From Methylobacterium sp. 17Sr1-1 (GTDB lineage: Bacteria; Pseudomonadota; Alphaproteobacteria; Rhizobiales; Beijerinckiaceae), in contig NZ_CP029552.1 of NCBI RefSeq assembly GCF_003173775.1, positions 3,768,001-3,832,000 on the forward strand: 64,000 nt of DNA, read 5' to 3'. Made by a program: the position numbers and the translations under genes. The notes beneath the pieces are model-generated. The model saw only the letters and a program-made list of their open reading frames with translations, was not told the DNA's origin and made no database searches. Positions 19,748 to 28,917 of the stretch are shown here, in pieces (the stretch's first letter is position 1; each line of letters starts with the position of its first letter).

Positions 19748-20455
19748 TCAGGGGTTGGAGCCGAACAGCCGCTCCAGCCCCGCGAGGCCGGCGCTCCAGG
19801 AGGGCAGCCGGTCGGCCGAGAAGCGCAGGCGCAGGCTCACGCTGCCGACCCGGATCTCGCTGAGGCAGGCGGCGTCCGGCTCCGGCACCCGTTCGGTGGC
19901 GCAGCGCGCCGCGAACCGGCTGCCCTCGCCCTGCGCGAGATAGAGATCCTCGCCCTCGAACGGCGTGCCGGCCCGGAAGCGCCGGCGCATCAGGCCGTCG
20001 GTGAGCGGCTGCGCCTCGGCGGTCAGGAAGCGGGCGTAGCGCCGGGCCGGGCTCAGCGGCGCTTCGGTCTCCGGTGCCCGGGTCGCGGTCACCCGCATCA
20101 GGCCGGGGAGGGCGCTGCCGGTCAGCTCGGTCCACGGGATCGCGAGGTCGATCCGCTCGGGGGTCGCCTCCGCGGCGGCGCCGGGCCGCACGATCCAGGC
20201 CGCCGGCAGGACCAGGGGCCGGGCGGTCAGGGCGCTCACCACCACCGGTCCGGCCGGGGCCATCGGGCGGGCGAGCCAGGCCGCGACGACGCCCGTGAGG
20301 GCGAGCGAACCGGCGAGGCCCAGGGCCGCCGCCAGGATCAGGCGCCGGTCGACCGGATGGCCGGTGACAGGAGGAACGGTGGGACGGCCGACCCGCGCCG
20401 CGTGCATCACGTCCCGTTCGAGGCGCGCCACGGTGGCGCTCAGTGCAGGCCCCAT
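19748..20455 (-). CDS. membrane-anchored unknown protein
   Basis: A 235-aa product. A cytoplasmic N-terminus (1-38) precedes one hydrophobic helix (about 40-62, ILAAALGLAGSLALTGVVAAW), then a likely periplasmic domain with two cysteines (AARCATERVPEPDAACLSE) that could form a disulfide. GGAGG six bases before the ATG at 20455 supports the start. It converges with the DUF3126 gene across only 9 bp. I do not recognise the family. Confidence 0.7.
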   Translation of the reverse strand: MGPALSATVARLERDVMHAARVGRPTVPPVTGHPVDRRLILAAALGLAGSLALTGVVAAWLARPMAPAGPVVVSALTARPLVLPAAWIVRPGAAAEATPERIDLAIPWTELTGSALPGLMRVTATRAPETEAPLSPARRYARFLTAEAQPLTDGLMRRRFRAGTPFEGEDLYLAQGEGSRFAARCATERVPEPDAACLSEIRVGSVSLRLRFSADRLPSWSAGLAGLERLFGSNP

Positions 20456-20707
20456 GGCGCCCGCCTCCGATTCGTTCGATCGATGCCCGGAGCGGGCATG
20501 TCCCGGAACGTTCGGCTCCGACCGTTAACGGCTCCTTACCGGAACCCGGTCATGGGATGAATTTCTGTGGCGCGGGCGACCCATGCCGAGGGGAATCCCG
20601 CAACGGGACCGGCTTCAGAGATCTGTGGATAACGAAAAATTAACCATAACCCCAAATCGCACCTGGCGCAGGGTGGGACGAACGCGCTTGCCGGAGTTTA
20701 ACCTCCC

Positions 20708-21037
20708 ATGAACCTCTCGCCCTCCGCCCTCGAGAACATCCAGACCCTCGTGCTCGGCCTCGCCTTCGCGGGCCTCCTGGCGAGCGCCTTCGAATGGGCG
20801 ACGGCGCGGCGCGCGAGCTTCGGCCTCCTGTCGGGCGGCGGCCTCGTGGCCATCGCCTCCCTGCCGGTCCTCGCCTTCGGGGCGCCGTTCATCATCCTGC
20901 GCAACACCGTGCGCGGGCGGCGGATCGAGGGGCGCCCGATCCCGTTCGTGATGCTGGCGACGATGCTGGCCTGCGGCTGGAGCCTGGTCTCGGGCCGGGT
21001 GGTGCTCGACCTGGCGCACCTGGTTTCGGGTGCTTGA
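20708..21037 (+). CDS. small integral membrane protein (possibly DUF6949)
   Basis: A 109-aa protein with three or four hydrophobic segments (LVLGLAFAGLLASAFEW, VAIASLPVLAFGAPFIILR, FVMLATMLACGWSLVSG). The motif TARRASFGLL followed by APFIILRNTVRGRRIEGRP looks like a conserved alphaproteobacterial family that I recall as DUF6949; the family name is uncertain. No enzyme motif is visible. It is a single gene, convergent with the BTLCP gene downstream. Confidence 0.7.
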   Translation: MNLSPSALENIQTLVLGLAFAGLLASAFEWATARRASFGLLSGGGLVAIASLPVLAFGAPFIILRNTVRGRRIEGRPIPFVMLATMLACGWSLVSGRVVLDLAHLVSGA

Positions 21038-21080
21038 GAGCCCTGCTCGCTCAACCCGCGATCTGAGCTTCTCCGCGTCA

Positions 21081-21109
21081 TCCCGGGTTCCGCTTTCGCG
21101 GCCCCGGGA
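21081..21109. repeat. structured hairpin between convergent genes
   Basis: TCCCGGG (21081-21087) pairs with CCCGGGA (21103-21109), with an inner CCGC/GCGG stem closed by TTTC (21090-21101). The sequence around it closely resembles the inner stem of the larger element at 52917-52946, so it looks like a truncated member of that repeat family. It may also terminate both flanking genes. Confidence 0.65.
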
Positions 21110-21184
21110 CGAGGCGGAGGGTTTCAAGGTTGTCTGGCCAGATCTGCGCAGCTCGTCGGATCGACGTCGCTGCGCCTGTCGCCC

Positions 21185-21892
21185 TCAGCGATTCGCCGTG
21201 GTGACCGGCGACGTCACGCCGTTGAGCGCCACCCAGGCGAGGCCGTCCTGGCCCTCGCGCTTCACGTAGGTGTAGCCGGTGCGCTGCCAGGGCAGGATCG
21301 CGTTGGTCTTGTTGTCGAGGATGTAGTCGCCGCGGTCGGTGCGGACCATCAGGACCGCGTGGCCCTCGCCGATCTCGTCGATCACAACGGTCATCCGCAG
21401 GGCGCGGCGGGCGAGGCCGCGCTCCACCAGCATCCGACGCTTGAGGAGCTGGTAATCCTCGCAATCGCCCATGCCGTCATCGGGAAAGTCCCAGCGGTCG
21501 ACGACGCCCCAGTGGTCCTGGTCGATCACCGGGCGGATGCGGCCGTTGACGCGCCGGTTCACCGCCGTCAGCGTGCGCCACAGGGCCGGCGTCATCGTCA
21601 GCGTGGCCGGCTCGCTGGTGTCGACGGCGCATTCCGCGGGGTAGCGGGTGCAGAAATCGGTCCAGGCGCTCACCGGCTTCGCCGCCCCGCCGCGCTCGAT
21701 CGCCACGCTGGCATCGGGCAGGGCCGCGAGGGTCTGGGTCTGCCCCTGGGCGGTCGCGCCGCCGATCAGCAGCAGCGTGCCGAGAAGTCCCACCTGCGCC
21801 GCCCGGGCGCCGCGCTTCAGGAGGCCCTGGCGATCGACATGCCGCACGTCGACATGGCTCGCCCGGCCGAGGCCGTCCATCACTGCCCGCAT
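21185..21892 (-). CDS. bacterial transglutaminase-like cysteine proteinase (BTLCP), copy 1
   Basis: A 235-aa protein of the BTLCP family (LapG-like fold). A signal peptide (VGLLGTLLLIGGATAQG) is followed by the catalytic domain with Cys in GMGDCEDYQLLKR, His in EGHAVLMVRTDRG and Asp in YILDNKTNA. It probably acts in the periplasm; LapG proteins clip adhesins, but no LapD or adhesin gene is nearby. The frame runs to a TTG at 21955; the ATGs at 21892 and 21880 are likelier starts. It is one of three paralogues in the window and the most diverged. Confidence 0.85.
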   Translation of the reverse strand: MRAVMDGLGRASHVDVRHVDRQGLLKRGARAAQVGLLGTLLLIGGATAQGQTQTLAALPDASVAIERGGAAKPVSAWTDFCTRYPAECAVDTSEPATLTMTPALWRTLTAVNRRVNGRIRPVIDQDHWGVVDRWDFPDDGMGDCEDYQLLKRRMLVERGLARRALRMTVVIDEIGEGHAVLMVRTDRGDYILDNKTNAILPWQRTGYTYVKREGQDGLAWVALNGVTSPVTTANR

Positions 21893-22038
21893 TGCCCCAT
21901 CGACTCGTCGCTTGGTTCTTGCATCCAAGCTGCCACGGGGGCGGACGGCGCTCAACCGAAAAATTTAAACCCCAGTAAACGCCCCTGCCGCACTTTGGTT
22001 CCAATTCGGTACGCAGATTCTTCGGCTGATTCGTACTG

Positions 22039-22698
22039 TCACCGATTGGCGGTGACGGTCGGAGCGGTGGCACCCCCTAACGACACCCAGGCGGTCGCGT
22101 CCTGCGATTCGCGCTTGATGAAGGTGTATCCGGTCTTGTGCCAGGGCAGCACGGCGCTGGTCTTGTTGTCGAGGACCAGATCGCCGCGGTCGGTGCGCAG
22201 CATCAGCACGGCGTGGCCCTCGCCCTTCTCGTCGATCACCACCGTCATCCGCATCGCGCGGCGCGGCAGCCCGGCCTGGGCGAGCAGCTTGCGCTTGAGG
22301 AGCTGGAAGTCCTCGCAATCGCCCGAGCCGTCCTCGGCGAGGTCCCAGCGGTCCGGCACGCCCCAATGCTCCTGGTCGGTGACGGCGCGAAGCGACGCGT
22401 TGACCTGGCGGTTGATGCCGGTGACCGTCTGCCACAGCCGCGGGGTCAGGGTCACCTGCGCCGGCTCGCTCGCATCCACCGCGCATTCCGACGCGTAGCG
22501 GGCGCAGAACTCGACCCAGCCGACGATCGGCCGGGCATGGCCGAGATCCGGGGCGCCGGCGCTCGGCATCGGCAGGGCGGCGAGGGTCTGGGCCGCCGCC
22601 TCGTTGCTCGGGGACGACACCAGGGCCGCCGCGAGCATGCCGGCGCCGACCAGAACCCGCTTCACCTGCCGCTCGAAACCCGTGGTCATCTGCGCCAT
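22039..22698 (-). CDS. BTLCP proteinase, copy 2
   Basis: A 219-aa secreted protein. The signal peptide ends near NEAAAQT; the catalytic triad is Cys128 (DGSGDCEDFQLLKR), His162 (EGHAVLMLRTDRG) and Asp177 (LVLDNKTSA). It lies 83 bp or more upstream of copy 1 on the same strand, so this is a tandem pair. The core (nucleotides 22109-22519) is identical at 410 of 411 positions to copy 3 at 57361, while the ends differ, a pattern of gene conversion. Target protein unknown. Confidence 0.88.
   Translation of the reverse strand: MAQMTTGFERQVKRVLVGAGMLAAALVSSPSNEAAAQTLAALPMPSAGAPDLGHARPIVGWVEFCARYASECAVDASEPAQVTLTPRLWQTVTGINRQVNASLRAVTDQEHWGVPDRWDLAEDGSGDCEDFQLLKRKLLAQAGLPRRAMRMTVVIDEKGEGHAVLMLRTDRGDLVLDNKTSAVLPWHKTGYTFIKRESQDATAWVSLGGATAPTVTANR
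22109..22519 (-). repeat. 411-bp block shared with 57431-57841
   Basis: Aligned base by base with an offset of 35322, the two blocks differ only at 22398 (C) versus 57720 (T), which changes Ala101 of this gene to Thr in the other. Similarity falls away abruptly at both ends. The block covers the catalytic core of two BTLCP genes in the same orientation. Confidence 0.97.
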
Positions 22699-22865
22699 CC
22701 CCTTCGTTATGAAGGAGACTGGCCCCCGACCTGCTCGGCGGCGCTGAAATGGATCCGCACAATTTTATCGATCTGGCCGGCCCTGGACCGGTCCCGCGGA
22801 CAGGACCAAGACCTCGCTCATCGGGTCCGGCGCATTCGCCGGACCGCGTTAGGGGGTGGAATACC

Positions 22866-23372
22866 TTAACCGGACGTTCCGGGCTGGATCGGCGCCTGGT
22901 AGGACAGGCCCATGTCCCACGGGAAGTAGATCCAGGTGTCCTGGCTCACTTCCGTGACGAAGGTGTCGATCAGGGGCCGGCCGGCGGGCTTGGCGTAGAC
23001 CGTGGCGAAGTGCGCCTCCGGCAGCATGGCGCGCACCACCTGGGCGGTCTTGCCGGTGTCGGTGAGGTCGTCGAGGACCAGCACGCCGCGGCCCCGGCCG
23101 TCGCTGATCGCCCGGATGCTCGGCGCCACGTCCTTGAGCACCTTGAGGGTGCCCTGCTCCTGGTAGTCGTGGTAGCTCGCCACGCACACCGTCTCGACCA
23201 GCCGGATGCCGAGTTCGCGCGCCACGATCGCGGCCGGCACCAGCCCGCCGCGGGTGATGCACACGATGGCCTCGAACGGTCCGGCGCCGGCGAGCCGCCA
23301 GGCCAGCGCCCGGGCGTCGCGGTGGAACTGGTCCCAGGAGACGGGAAAAGCCTTGTCGCTCGGAGAAGCCAT
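22866..23372 (-). CDS. gpt: xanthine phosphoribosyltransferase
   Basis: A 168-aa type I phosphoribosyltransferase that salvages xanthine (and guanine) with PRPP. The PRPP-binding motif is [16 protein letters not shown], and [17 protein letters not shown] forms the pyrophosphate loop region; the C-terminal WIYFPWDMG is typical of Gpt. It starts 2 bp after the stop of the CinA-like gene, so the two are co-transcribed. Length is normal. Confidence 0.92.
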   Translation of the reverse strand: MASPSDKAFPVSWDQFHRDARALAWRLAGAGPFEAIVCITRGGLVPAAIVARELGIRLVETVCVASYHDYQEQGTLKVLKDVAPSIRAISDGRGRGVLVLDDLTDTGKTAQVVRAMLPEAHFATVYAKPAGRPLIDTFVTEVSQDTWIYFPWDMGLSYQAPIQPGTSG

Positions 23373-23374
23373 GG

Positions 23375-24127
23375 TCAGGTCCGTTCGGCTTGCAGGCGCG
23401 AGACCAGCGCCTCGATCTCGGTGCGCGCCGCAGCGAGCGCCTCCGGCTCGCGTCCGCGCACCACGATCTGGTTGCGGAAGCCCACCGGGGTCATCGACGG
23501 GTAGGAGCCGATCGAGACGCCGGGATGCGCCTTGGCGATGAGCGCCAGCCCTTCGGCGTAGCCGCCCTCCGGCAGGTTGCCGGCCTCGATCGTCTCTGCG
23601 GTGACCCGCGCGCCGGTCTTCAGCCGCGGGGCGACCGAATCCATCATCGCCTGCATGATCGAGGGCACGCCCGCCATCACGATCACGTTCTCGATCATGA
23701 AGCCCGGCGCCTTCGAGATCGGGTTCTCGATCAGCTCGGCCCCGAACGGGATCCGGGCCATGCGCAGGCGGGCCTCGTTGAGGTCCTCCGGCTTGATCCG
23801 CTCGAGCAGCATGGCACGCGCCCGCGGGTCGACGTCGATGCCGACGCCGAGGGCTTGCGCCACGCAATCGGCCGTGATGTCGTCGTGGGTCGGCCCGATC
23901 CCGCCGGTGGTGAACAGGTAGGTGTAGCGGCCGCGCAGGGCGTTGACCGCCGTCACGATCTCCTCGGCCACGTCCGGCACCACCCGCACCTCGCGCAGGT
24001 CGATGCCCGAATTGGTCAGGTACTCGGCGATGTAGCCGATGTTCTTGTCCTTGGTGCGTCCGGACAGGATCTCGTCGCCGATGACCAGGATGGCGGCCGT
24101 GACCGGGGCGGGGCTGGCGTCAGGCAT
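23375..24127 (-). CDS. CinA-like molybdopterin-binding domain protein
   Basis: A 250-aa protein of the competence/damage-inducible CinA N-terminal (MoaB/Mog-like) family. Its core is [20 protein letters not shown], followed by [19 protein letters not shown], the conserved GGIGPT-x-DD loop. It lacks the C-terminal pyridine-nucleotide deamidase domain of full CinA. Related stand-alone proteins are linked to nicotinamide-nucleotide repair, so the exact substrate is open. First gene of a two-gene operon with gpt; divergent from sfsA. Confidence 0.88.
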   Translation of the reverse strand: MPDASPAPVTAAILVIGDEILSGRTKDKNIGYIAEYLTNSGIDLREVRVVPDVAEEIVTAVNALRGRYTYLFTTGGIGPTHDDITADCVAQALGVGIDVDPRARAMLLERIKPEDLNEARLRMARIPFGAELIENPISKAPGFMIENVIVMAGVPSIMQAMMDSVAPRLKTGARVTAETIEAGNLPEGGYAEGLALIAKAHPGVSIGSYPSMTPVGFRNQIVVRGREPEALAAARTEIEALVSRLQAERT

Positions 24128-24288
24128 CTGGGGATTTCCTTAGGCGCCGTTGAGGCGCTCTTGGCGGCCCGCCGCCGCGGCGGCGACAGGGTTACGCCCG
24201 CCTTATCGCGGTGCCTCCCGGGGCTCAAGCGTGACACCTCGGCCCGCGCCGGTTAAGCGCCGGGAATGCCCATCGAATCCGTCACCCC

Positions 24289-24996
24289 ATGCACTTCCCC
24301 GGCGCGCTGACCGAGGGGCGGTTGGTGCGCCGCTACAAGCGCTTCCTCGCCGACGTCGAGCTGGCGGACGGCCGCCTCGTCACCGCGCATTGCGCCAATC
24401 CGGGGGCGATGCTGGGCCTCGTCGAGCCTGGCCGGCCGGTGCTGCTCTCGGGCTCCACCAATCCGGCCCGCAAGCTCGCCTGGTCGTGGGAGCTGGTCGA
24501 GGCGGACCTGCCCGGCGGGCCGCAATGGGTCGGCATCAACACCGCCCGGCCGAACGCCCTGGTGGCCGAGGCCTTTCGCGAGGGGCGTCTTCCGCCGCTC
24601 GCCGGCGCCACGTCCTGGCGGGCCGAAGTGGCTTATGGAAAAGCGAGCCGGGTCGATTTCCTGGCTGGCGACGCCGCCGGGCCGATCCATGTCGAGGTGA
24701 AGAACTGCCACCTGATGCGCCGGCCCGGCCTCGCCGAGTTCCCGGATTGCGTCGCCGCCCGCAGCGCCCGCCACATGGACGAGCTCGCCGAGGTGGTGCG
24801 CCAGGGCGGCCGCGCCCTGGTGATCTGGGTGGTGCAGATGCGGGCCGAACGGTTCTCGGTCGCGGGCGATCTCGACCCGGGCTTCGACGCCGCGTTCCGG
24901 CGCGCCCGTGCGGCGGGGGTGGCGGCCCACGCCTTCACCTGCCGGATCGACCGGACGGAGGTGACGATCGGGGAAGAGATCCCGATCGTCGCGTGA
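24289..24996 (+). CDS. sfsA: SfsA family DNA/RNA nuclease-like protein
   Basis: A 235-aa SfsA homologue. Family blocks visible are FPGALTEGRLVRRYKRFLAD, TAHCANPGAMLGLVEPG, SRVDFLAGD and HVEVKNCHLM, the last holding the PD-(D/E)xK-like catalytic residues (D followed by ExK). Originally described as sugar fermentation stimulation protein; biochemical reports describe nucleic-acid binding or cleavage, and the physiological role is unsettled. It is a single gene, with its stop 4 bp from a convergent gene. Confidence 0.93.
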   Translation: MHFPGALTEGRLVRRYKRFLADVELADGRLVTAHCANPGAMLGLVEPGRPVLLSGSTNPARKLAWSWELVEADLPGGPQWVGINTARPNALVAEAFREGRLPPLAGATSWRAEVAYGKASRVDFLAGDAAGPIHVEVKNCHLMRRPGLAEFPDCVAARSARHMDELAEVVRQGGRALVIWVVQMRAERFSVAGDLDPGFDAAFRRARAAGVAAHAFTCRIDRTEVTIGEEIPIVA

Positions 24997-25000
24997 GGCG

Positions 25001-25354
25001 CTACCAGCGCCCCGGCCCGGGCTCGTCGTCCCAGTGCCGATGGCGGTGCCAGGGCGGCGGGCCGTCCCGGTAGCCGCCGTCGCGGTACCCGGGGCCCTCG
25101 TCGCAGACCCGCACCCGGCGCACCACCTCGTCGCCATACGCGTCGATGTGGCGCTTGACGAAGACCCGGCACGGGCCGGGCCCCTGCACGAAGCGCGGCG
25201 GGGGAGGGGGCGGGGCGCGCCACTCGCCCCGGCCCTCGAAGCGGGGCGGCGGATAGTCGTCGAGATCGGCCGCGGCGACCGGGCCGGCGAGGACCAGAAG
25301 GGCGAGGGCGCCGAGGGCGGGGCGGGCGGTCGGGCGCGGGGGGCGCACGGTCAT
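25001..25354 (-). CDS. small secreted proline/arginine-rich protein
   Basis: A 117-aa product with a signal peptide (about residues 1-28, ending GPVAAADLDD). The mature part has a Pro run (APPPPPPR), a central segment with two cysteines (GPCRVFVKRHIDAYGDEVVRRVRVCDEG), and a Gly/His/Arg-rich tail. The start at 25354 gives a clean signal peptide; 25402 is an alternative. Proteins of this type are common and uncharacterised in Methylobacterium. Convergent with sfsA. Confidence 0.7.
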   Translation of the reverse strand: MTVRPPRPTARPALGALALLVLAGPVAAADLDDYPPPRFEGRGEWRAPPPPPPRFVQGPGPCRVFVKRHIDAYGDEVVRRVRVCDEGPGYRDGGYRDGPPPWHRHRHWDDEPGPGRW

Positions 25355-25570
25355 GACGGGGCTCTTGGCTGGCGAAGCGGGGGCGGTGATGACCGCCGGC
25401 ATGGGAGCATCCTCGCGCCCCGGCGTTGAACCGCGGCTGAAGCGGCCGTTGCCCGGTAGACAGGTTGCGTCGGGCGGGCCGCCCGCGCCGACCCTGCGCA
25501 CGGACGCGCCAAGATTCCGCGCAGCGGTGATCCAGGATTCGTTGGATGATCCCCTGCGGTAAGGTTTGAT

Positions 25571-25586
25571 TAGATCGGCCGATCTA
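25571..25586. promoter_or_regulatory. 16-bp perfect palindrome before the second chemoreceptor
   Basis: TAGATCGGCCGATCTA is a perfect 16-bp palindrome centred about 37 bp before the ATG at 25616. Position and symmetry suggest a repressor or activator site overlapping the promoter; the regulator is unknown. Confidence 0.5.
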
Positions 25587-25615
25587 CGCTTGCTCTCACA
25601 GGGGAAACGCGACTC

Positions 25616-27700
25616 ATGAGCATCAAGCGGCTTCTATTCTCATCCATCGTGACGATCGGCGCGATCGCCTGCGTCCTGGCCGCCAGCATGGCGCTGCTTC
25701 ACCGGTCCCGGATCGACGAGATCGACCGCGGCCTGCTCCGCCTCGACGTGGTGCGGGCCCTCGCGGCGATCCCGCAATCCGTCAACATGGAGCGCGGGGT
25801 GTGGGGCCTGCTCCTGCCGACGGCGTCACTCGACGAGGCCTCGCGGCATGCCGGGCTCGCCGATCTGCGCCGCCGCTCGGACGACGCCGTGGCCGCGCTT
25901 CGCCGGGCGGTCGAGGCCGGTGCCGCGGCCCTGCCGGAGGCGGGCCCGCTCCAGGCGAGGGCCGCAGAGATCGAGGCGGCCTTCGGTGCATCTCGCCAGC
26001 TGGCGCGAGACCGGCTCGCCCTGCCGCCGGAGCAGCGCGGCGACGGGGCGGGCGCCCTCGGCAAGGCCATGGCGGAGATCAGCGACAAGGCCGCCGCCAC
26101 GGCCGGCGAGCTGACGCGCGACCTCGCCGCGGCCGACGGCCGGGCCAACCGCTGGATCGCGGTCGCCGCCATGGCCGGCGACCTGCGCGACATCGGCGGA
26201 CGGCAGGCCGGCTTCCTCCAGAACCTCGTCGTACCCCGCAAGCCGGTGACGCCGGCACAGCGAGTCGAGTTCTGGACGTTCCAGGGCCGCGTCGACCAGC
26301 TGCTCGCCGGCCTCGAGAAGGCGTCCGCCGACCCGGCCGCCGGTGAGGCGGTGGTGACCGCCATGGAAGGGATGCGCCGCGGCTACGTCCAGGTGTTCTC
26401 GGAGCTGAAGAAGGACCTGCTGCCCCATTTCGACACCGGCGCCTTCCCGCTCGACGGCACCGGCTACCGCGAGCGGGCGGTGCCGATCTGGCCGCCGGTC
26501 CTGCGCCTGCGCGACACCGCCTTCGACCGGGCGGCCTCCATCCTGACCGAGCGTCGTGCGGAGGCCGAGCGGGGCTTCGCCCTCGCGCTCGCCGCCCTCG
26601 CGGCGACGGTCGCGGTCGGCCTCGGCGTGCTGGTCCTCGTGGCGACGCGGGTGATCCGCCCCCTGACCGGCATGGCGCAGGCGATCGGCCGCGTCGCCGA
26701 GGGCGATCTCGACGCCGCGATCCCGGGCGCCGGGCGCCGCGACGAGATCGGCGCGATGGCGGGCGCCGTCGCGGTGTTCAAGGACAGCCTTGTCCGCAAC
26801 CGGGCGCTCGAGGCGGAGGCGTCCACCACGCGCGCCGGCGCGGAGGCGCGGCGCCGGGCCGACCTGCACCGGCTCGCCGAGCAGTTCGAGGGGGCGGTGA
26901 GCGCGGTCGTCGGCGGCGTGGCGCAGGCCGCGGACGAGATGCAGGCGAGCGCCCAGACCATGGCGGCCACGGCCAGCCGCACGGCCGACCGCAGCCACGC
27001 GGTCGCGGCGACCGCCGGCCACACCGCCGCCAACGTGCACACCGTCGCGGCGGCGGCCGAGGAGCTCGGTTCGTCGATCGCCGAGATCAGCCGGCAGGTC
27101 GACGGCTCGGCCGACCTCGTCCGGGTCGCGGCGGCGGAGGCCGCGCAGACGGTCTCGCTGGTCCAGGACCTCAGCGGGGCCGCGGCCCGGGTCGGCGACG
27201 TGGTGGCGCTGATCTCCTCGATCGCCAGCCAAACCAACCTGCTGGCCCTGAACGCCACCATCGAGGCGGCCCGGGCCGGTCCGGCGGGACGCGGCTTCGC
27301 GGTGGTCGCCGCCGAGGTCAAGGAACTGGCCGGTCAGACGGCGCGGGCCACCGAGGAGATCACGAGCCAGATCGCGGCGATCCAGTCCTCGACCGGGCGG
27401 GCGGTCGGGGCGATCGACGGGATCACGGCGCGGATCGAGGAGATCTCGGGGGTGGCGAGCGCGATCGCGGCGTCCGTGCAGCAGCAGGGGGCGGCGACGC
27501 AGGAGATCGTCCGCAACGTCGCCGAGGCCGCCGCCGGCACCGGCGAGGTCACCGGCACCATCGGCACGGTCGCCCGGACCTCGGAGGAGACCGGCGCCGC
27601 CGCCGCCCAGGTGCTCGCCTCGGCCGCGGCGATGTCGCGGCGGAGCGAGCAGCTGACCGGGGAGGTGGCGCAGTTCCTGGCGACGATCCGGGCGGCTTGA
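25616..27700 (+). CDS. methyl-accepting chemotaxis protein with large sensor domain
   Basis: A 694-aa chemoreceptor. Helix 1 (about residues 8-30) precedes a roughly 290-residue periplasmic helical sensor, larger than in the receptor at 6275. Helix 2 (about 322-345, [19 protein letters not shown]) leads to HAMP ([20 protein letters not shown]) and the signalling coiled coil with tip [20 protein letters not shown]. Its last 250 residues resemble those of the 6275 receptor closely, so the two share an ancestor and diverged in sensing. The start ATG follows CAGGGGAAACG. No che genes are adjacent; the ligand is unknown. Confidence 0.93.
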   Translation: MSIKRLLFSSIVTIGAIACVLAASMALLHRSRIDEIDRGLLRLDVVRALAAIPQSVNMERGVWGLLLPTASLDEASRHAGLADLRRRSDDAVAALRRAVEAGAAALPEAGPLQARAAEIEAAFGASRQLARDRLALPPEQRGDGAGALGKAMAEISDKAAATAGELTRDLAAADGRANRWIAVAAMAGDLRDIGGRQAGFLQNLVVPRKPVTPAQRVEFWTFQGRVDQLLAGLEKASADPAAGEAVVTAMEGMRRGYVQVFSELKKDLLPHFDTGAFPLDGTGYRERAVPIWPPVLRLRDTAFDRAASILTERRAEAERGFALALAALAATVAVGLGVLVLVATRVIRPLTGMAQAIGRVAEGDLDAAIPGAGRRDEIGAMAGAVAVFKDSLVRNRALEAEASTTRAGAEARRRADLHRLAEQFEGAVSAVVGGVAQAADEMQASAQTMAATASRTADRSHAVAATAGHTAANVHTVAAAAEELGSSIAEISRQVDGSADLVRVAAAEAAQTVSLVQDLSGAAARVGDVVALISSIASQTNLLALNATIEAARAGPAGRGFAVVAAEVKELAGQTARATEEITSQIAAIQSSTGRAVGAIDGITARIEEISGVASAIAASVQQQGAATQEIVRNVAEAAAGTGEVTGTIGTVARTSEETGAAAAQVLASAAAMSRRSEQLTGEVAQFLATIRAA

Positions 27701-27719
27701 TGCCAGGCGGGTGGCGGCT

Positions 27720-28346
27720 CTACTTCGTCGCCGCCACCACGATCTTCGTGCGGCTGATGAAGGCGCGCGGGTCGGCGCCCTGGTGGCCGTAGAGGTCGCG
27801 GGTCACCGTCACGCTCTTCGCGCCGAGGCTCTTGCGGCACTCCTCCTTGACGAAGGTCTCGCCGAGCGGCGTCTCGTCGCCGGTGGGCTTGCCCTCGGCG
27901 CAGGCCCAGCCGTCCTCGCCCCAGTGGCCGCGGGCCTGGATGCCGAGGAGGTGACCCTTCTTGCGCAGGTAGAGCGGCACCGCGTCGTCGGTTTCGATCA
28001 CCAGTCCGGCGATCCGGGCATCGTCGCCGACGAGCAAGGTCAGCCGGGCCGGGTGCCCGGCGACCCGGGTGCCGTTGCGGGTGGTGCCGTCTGCGTAGAC
28101 GAAGCCGATGGCGTGGCGGCCCGACGCGTCCGCCGGGCAGGCGCGCCAGTCGCTCCAGGCCGCCAGCGTACGGGGCGGACCCTCGCGGCAGGCGAGGTCG
28201 CCGTAGCCGTGAACGGCGATCTCCGCGACCGGCATCCCGACCCGGAGATCGCGCAGGTCCGCGATCTCGGGACCGGCGGCGAGCGCCGGCCCGGTGCAGA
28301 GGAGAGCGGCGAGAACCGTGAGCTCAGTGCGAGACGGCCGGGGCAT
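27720..28346 (-). CDS. secreted unknown protein, last gene of the PQQ-dehydrogenase operon
   Basis: A 208-aa protein with a signal peptide (TVLAALLCTGPALAA). The mature part contains the blocks DLRVGMPVAEIAVHGYGDLAC and WACAEGKPTGDETP and four mature cysteines that could pair in the periplasm. It overlaps the cytochrome c gene by 23 bp, which indicates translational coupling, and ends 19 bp from the convergent chemoreceptor gene. I recognise no family. Its place with the dehydrogenase and cytochrome suggests a role in assembling or serving that system. Confidence 0.75.
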   Translation of the reverse strand: MPRPSRTELTVLAALLCTGPALAAGPEIADLRDLRVGMPVAEIAVHGYGDLACREGPPRTLAAWSDWRACPADASGRHAIGFVYADGTTRNGTRVAGHPARLTLLVGDDARIAGLVIETDDAVPLYLRKKGHLLGIQARGHWGEDGWACAEGKPTGDETPLGETFVKEECRKSLGAKSVTVTRDLYGHQGADPRAFISRTKIVVAATK

Positions 28347-28863
28347 CGGAGCCCTCCTTCTTGCGGTAGATGTCGCAGGCCCGGGACGTCGCTCCGAAGA
28401 AAGCGGTGCATTCCCCGATCGTCGGGTCGCCCTTGCCCTTGAGCTGGGTGGTCACGTAGGTGGCGACTGCGTCGATCTCCGCCGGGCGCAGAAAAACTGC
28501 CGTCTCCGGCGGCATGCTGCTGCCCATGTCGGCCTTCAGCGAGTCGTAGCACTTCACCGAATCGTAGGCGCCGCGCAGGTGGTAGGGCATGCCGGTCCCG
28601 GGCCGGCCGCAACGCACCACCTCGGCGACCTGCTCCTTGTCGAGCTGCGTCTTGCGCAGGGACAGGGCCTCGCCGCCATAGCCGCCCCCGCCGCCGCCGT
28701 GCCACTTGTGGCAGCCCGAGCAGGCCTTCTTGAACACCGCGAGATCGCCCTCGCCCGCGCCGGTCCGGGCCGATTGGGCCCAAGCCGAATTCAGCGACGC
28801 CCCGCCCGAGGCGAGCGCGAGGCCGGCGACCAGCGCCGGCAACACCAATTTCCGCATCCGCAT
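28324..28863 (-). CDS. periplasmic class I cytochrome c paired with the PQQ dehydrogenase
   Basis: A 179-aa secreted monoheme cytochrome. A signal peptide ends about residue 29 (SAWAQ); the heme site is C48-SGC-H52; the likely axial Met is in GTGMPYHLRGAY. Four further cysteines (VRCGRP, VKCYDS, GECTAFF, RACDIY) could form two disulfides. A Gly run (HGGGGGGYGG) follows the heme site. It starts 54 bp after the dehydrogenase stop. It is probably the direct electron acceptor of that enzyme, like XoxG or MxaG, though it is not clearly orthologous to either. Confidence 0.88.
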   Translation of the reverse strand: MRMRKLVLPALVAGLALASGGASLNSAWAQSARTGAGEGDLAVFKKACSGCHKWHGGGGGGYGGEALSLRKTQLDKEQVAEVVRCGRPGTGMPYHLRGAYDSVKCYDSLKADMGSSMPPETAVFLRPAEIDAVATYVTTQLKGKGDPTIGECTAFFGATSRACDIYRKKEGSDAPAVSH

Positions 28864-28917
28864 GAACCCCGTGAGCGGCGGGGCGCACGTGGCGCCCCGC
28901 CTTGCAAGGACGCCCGG

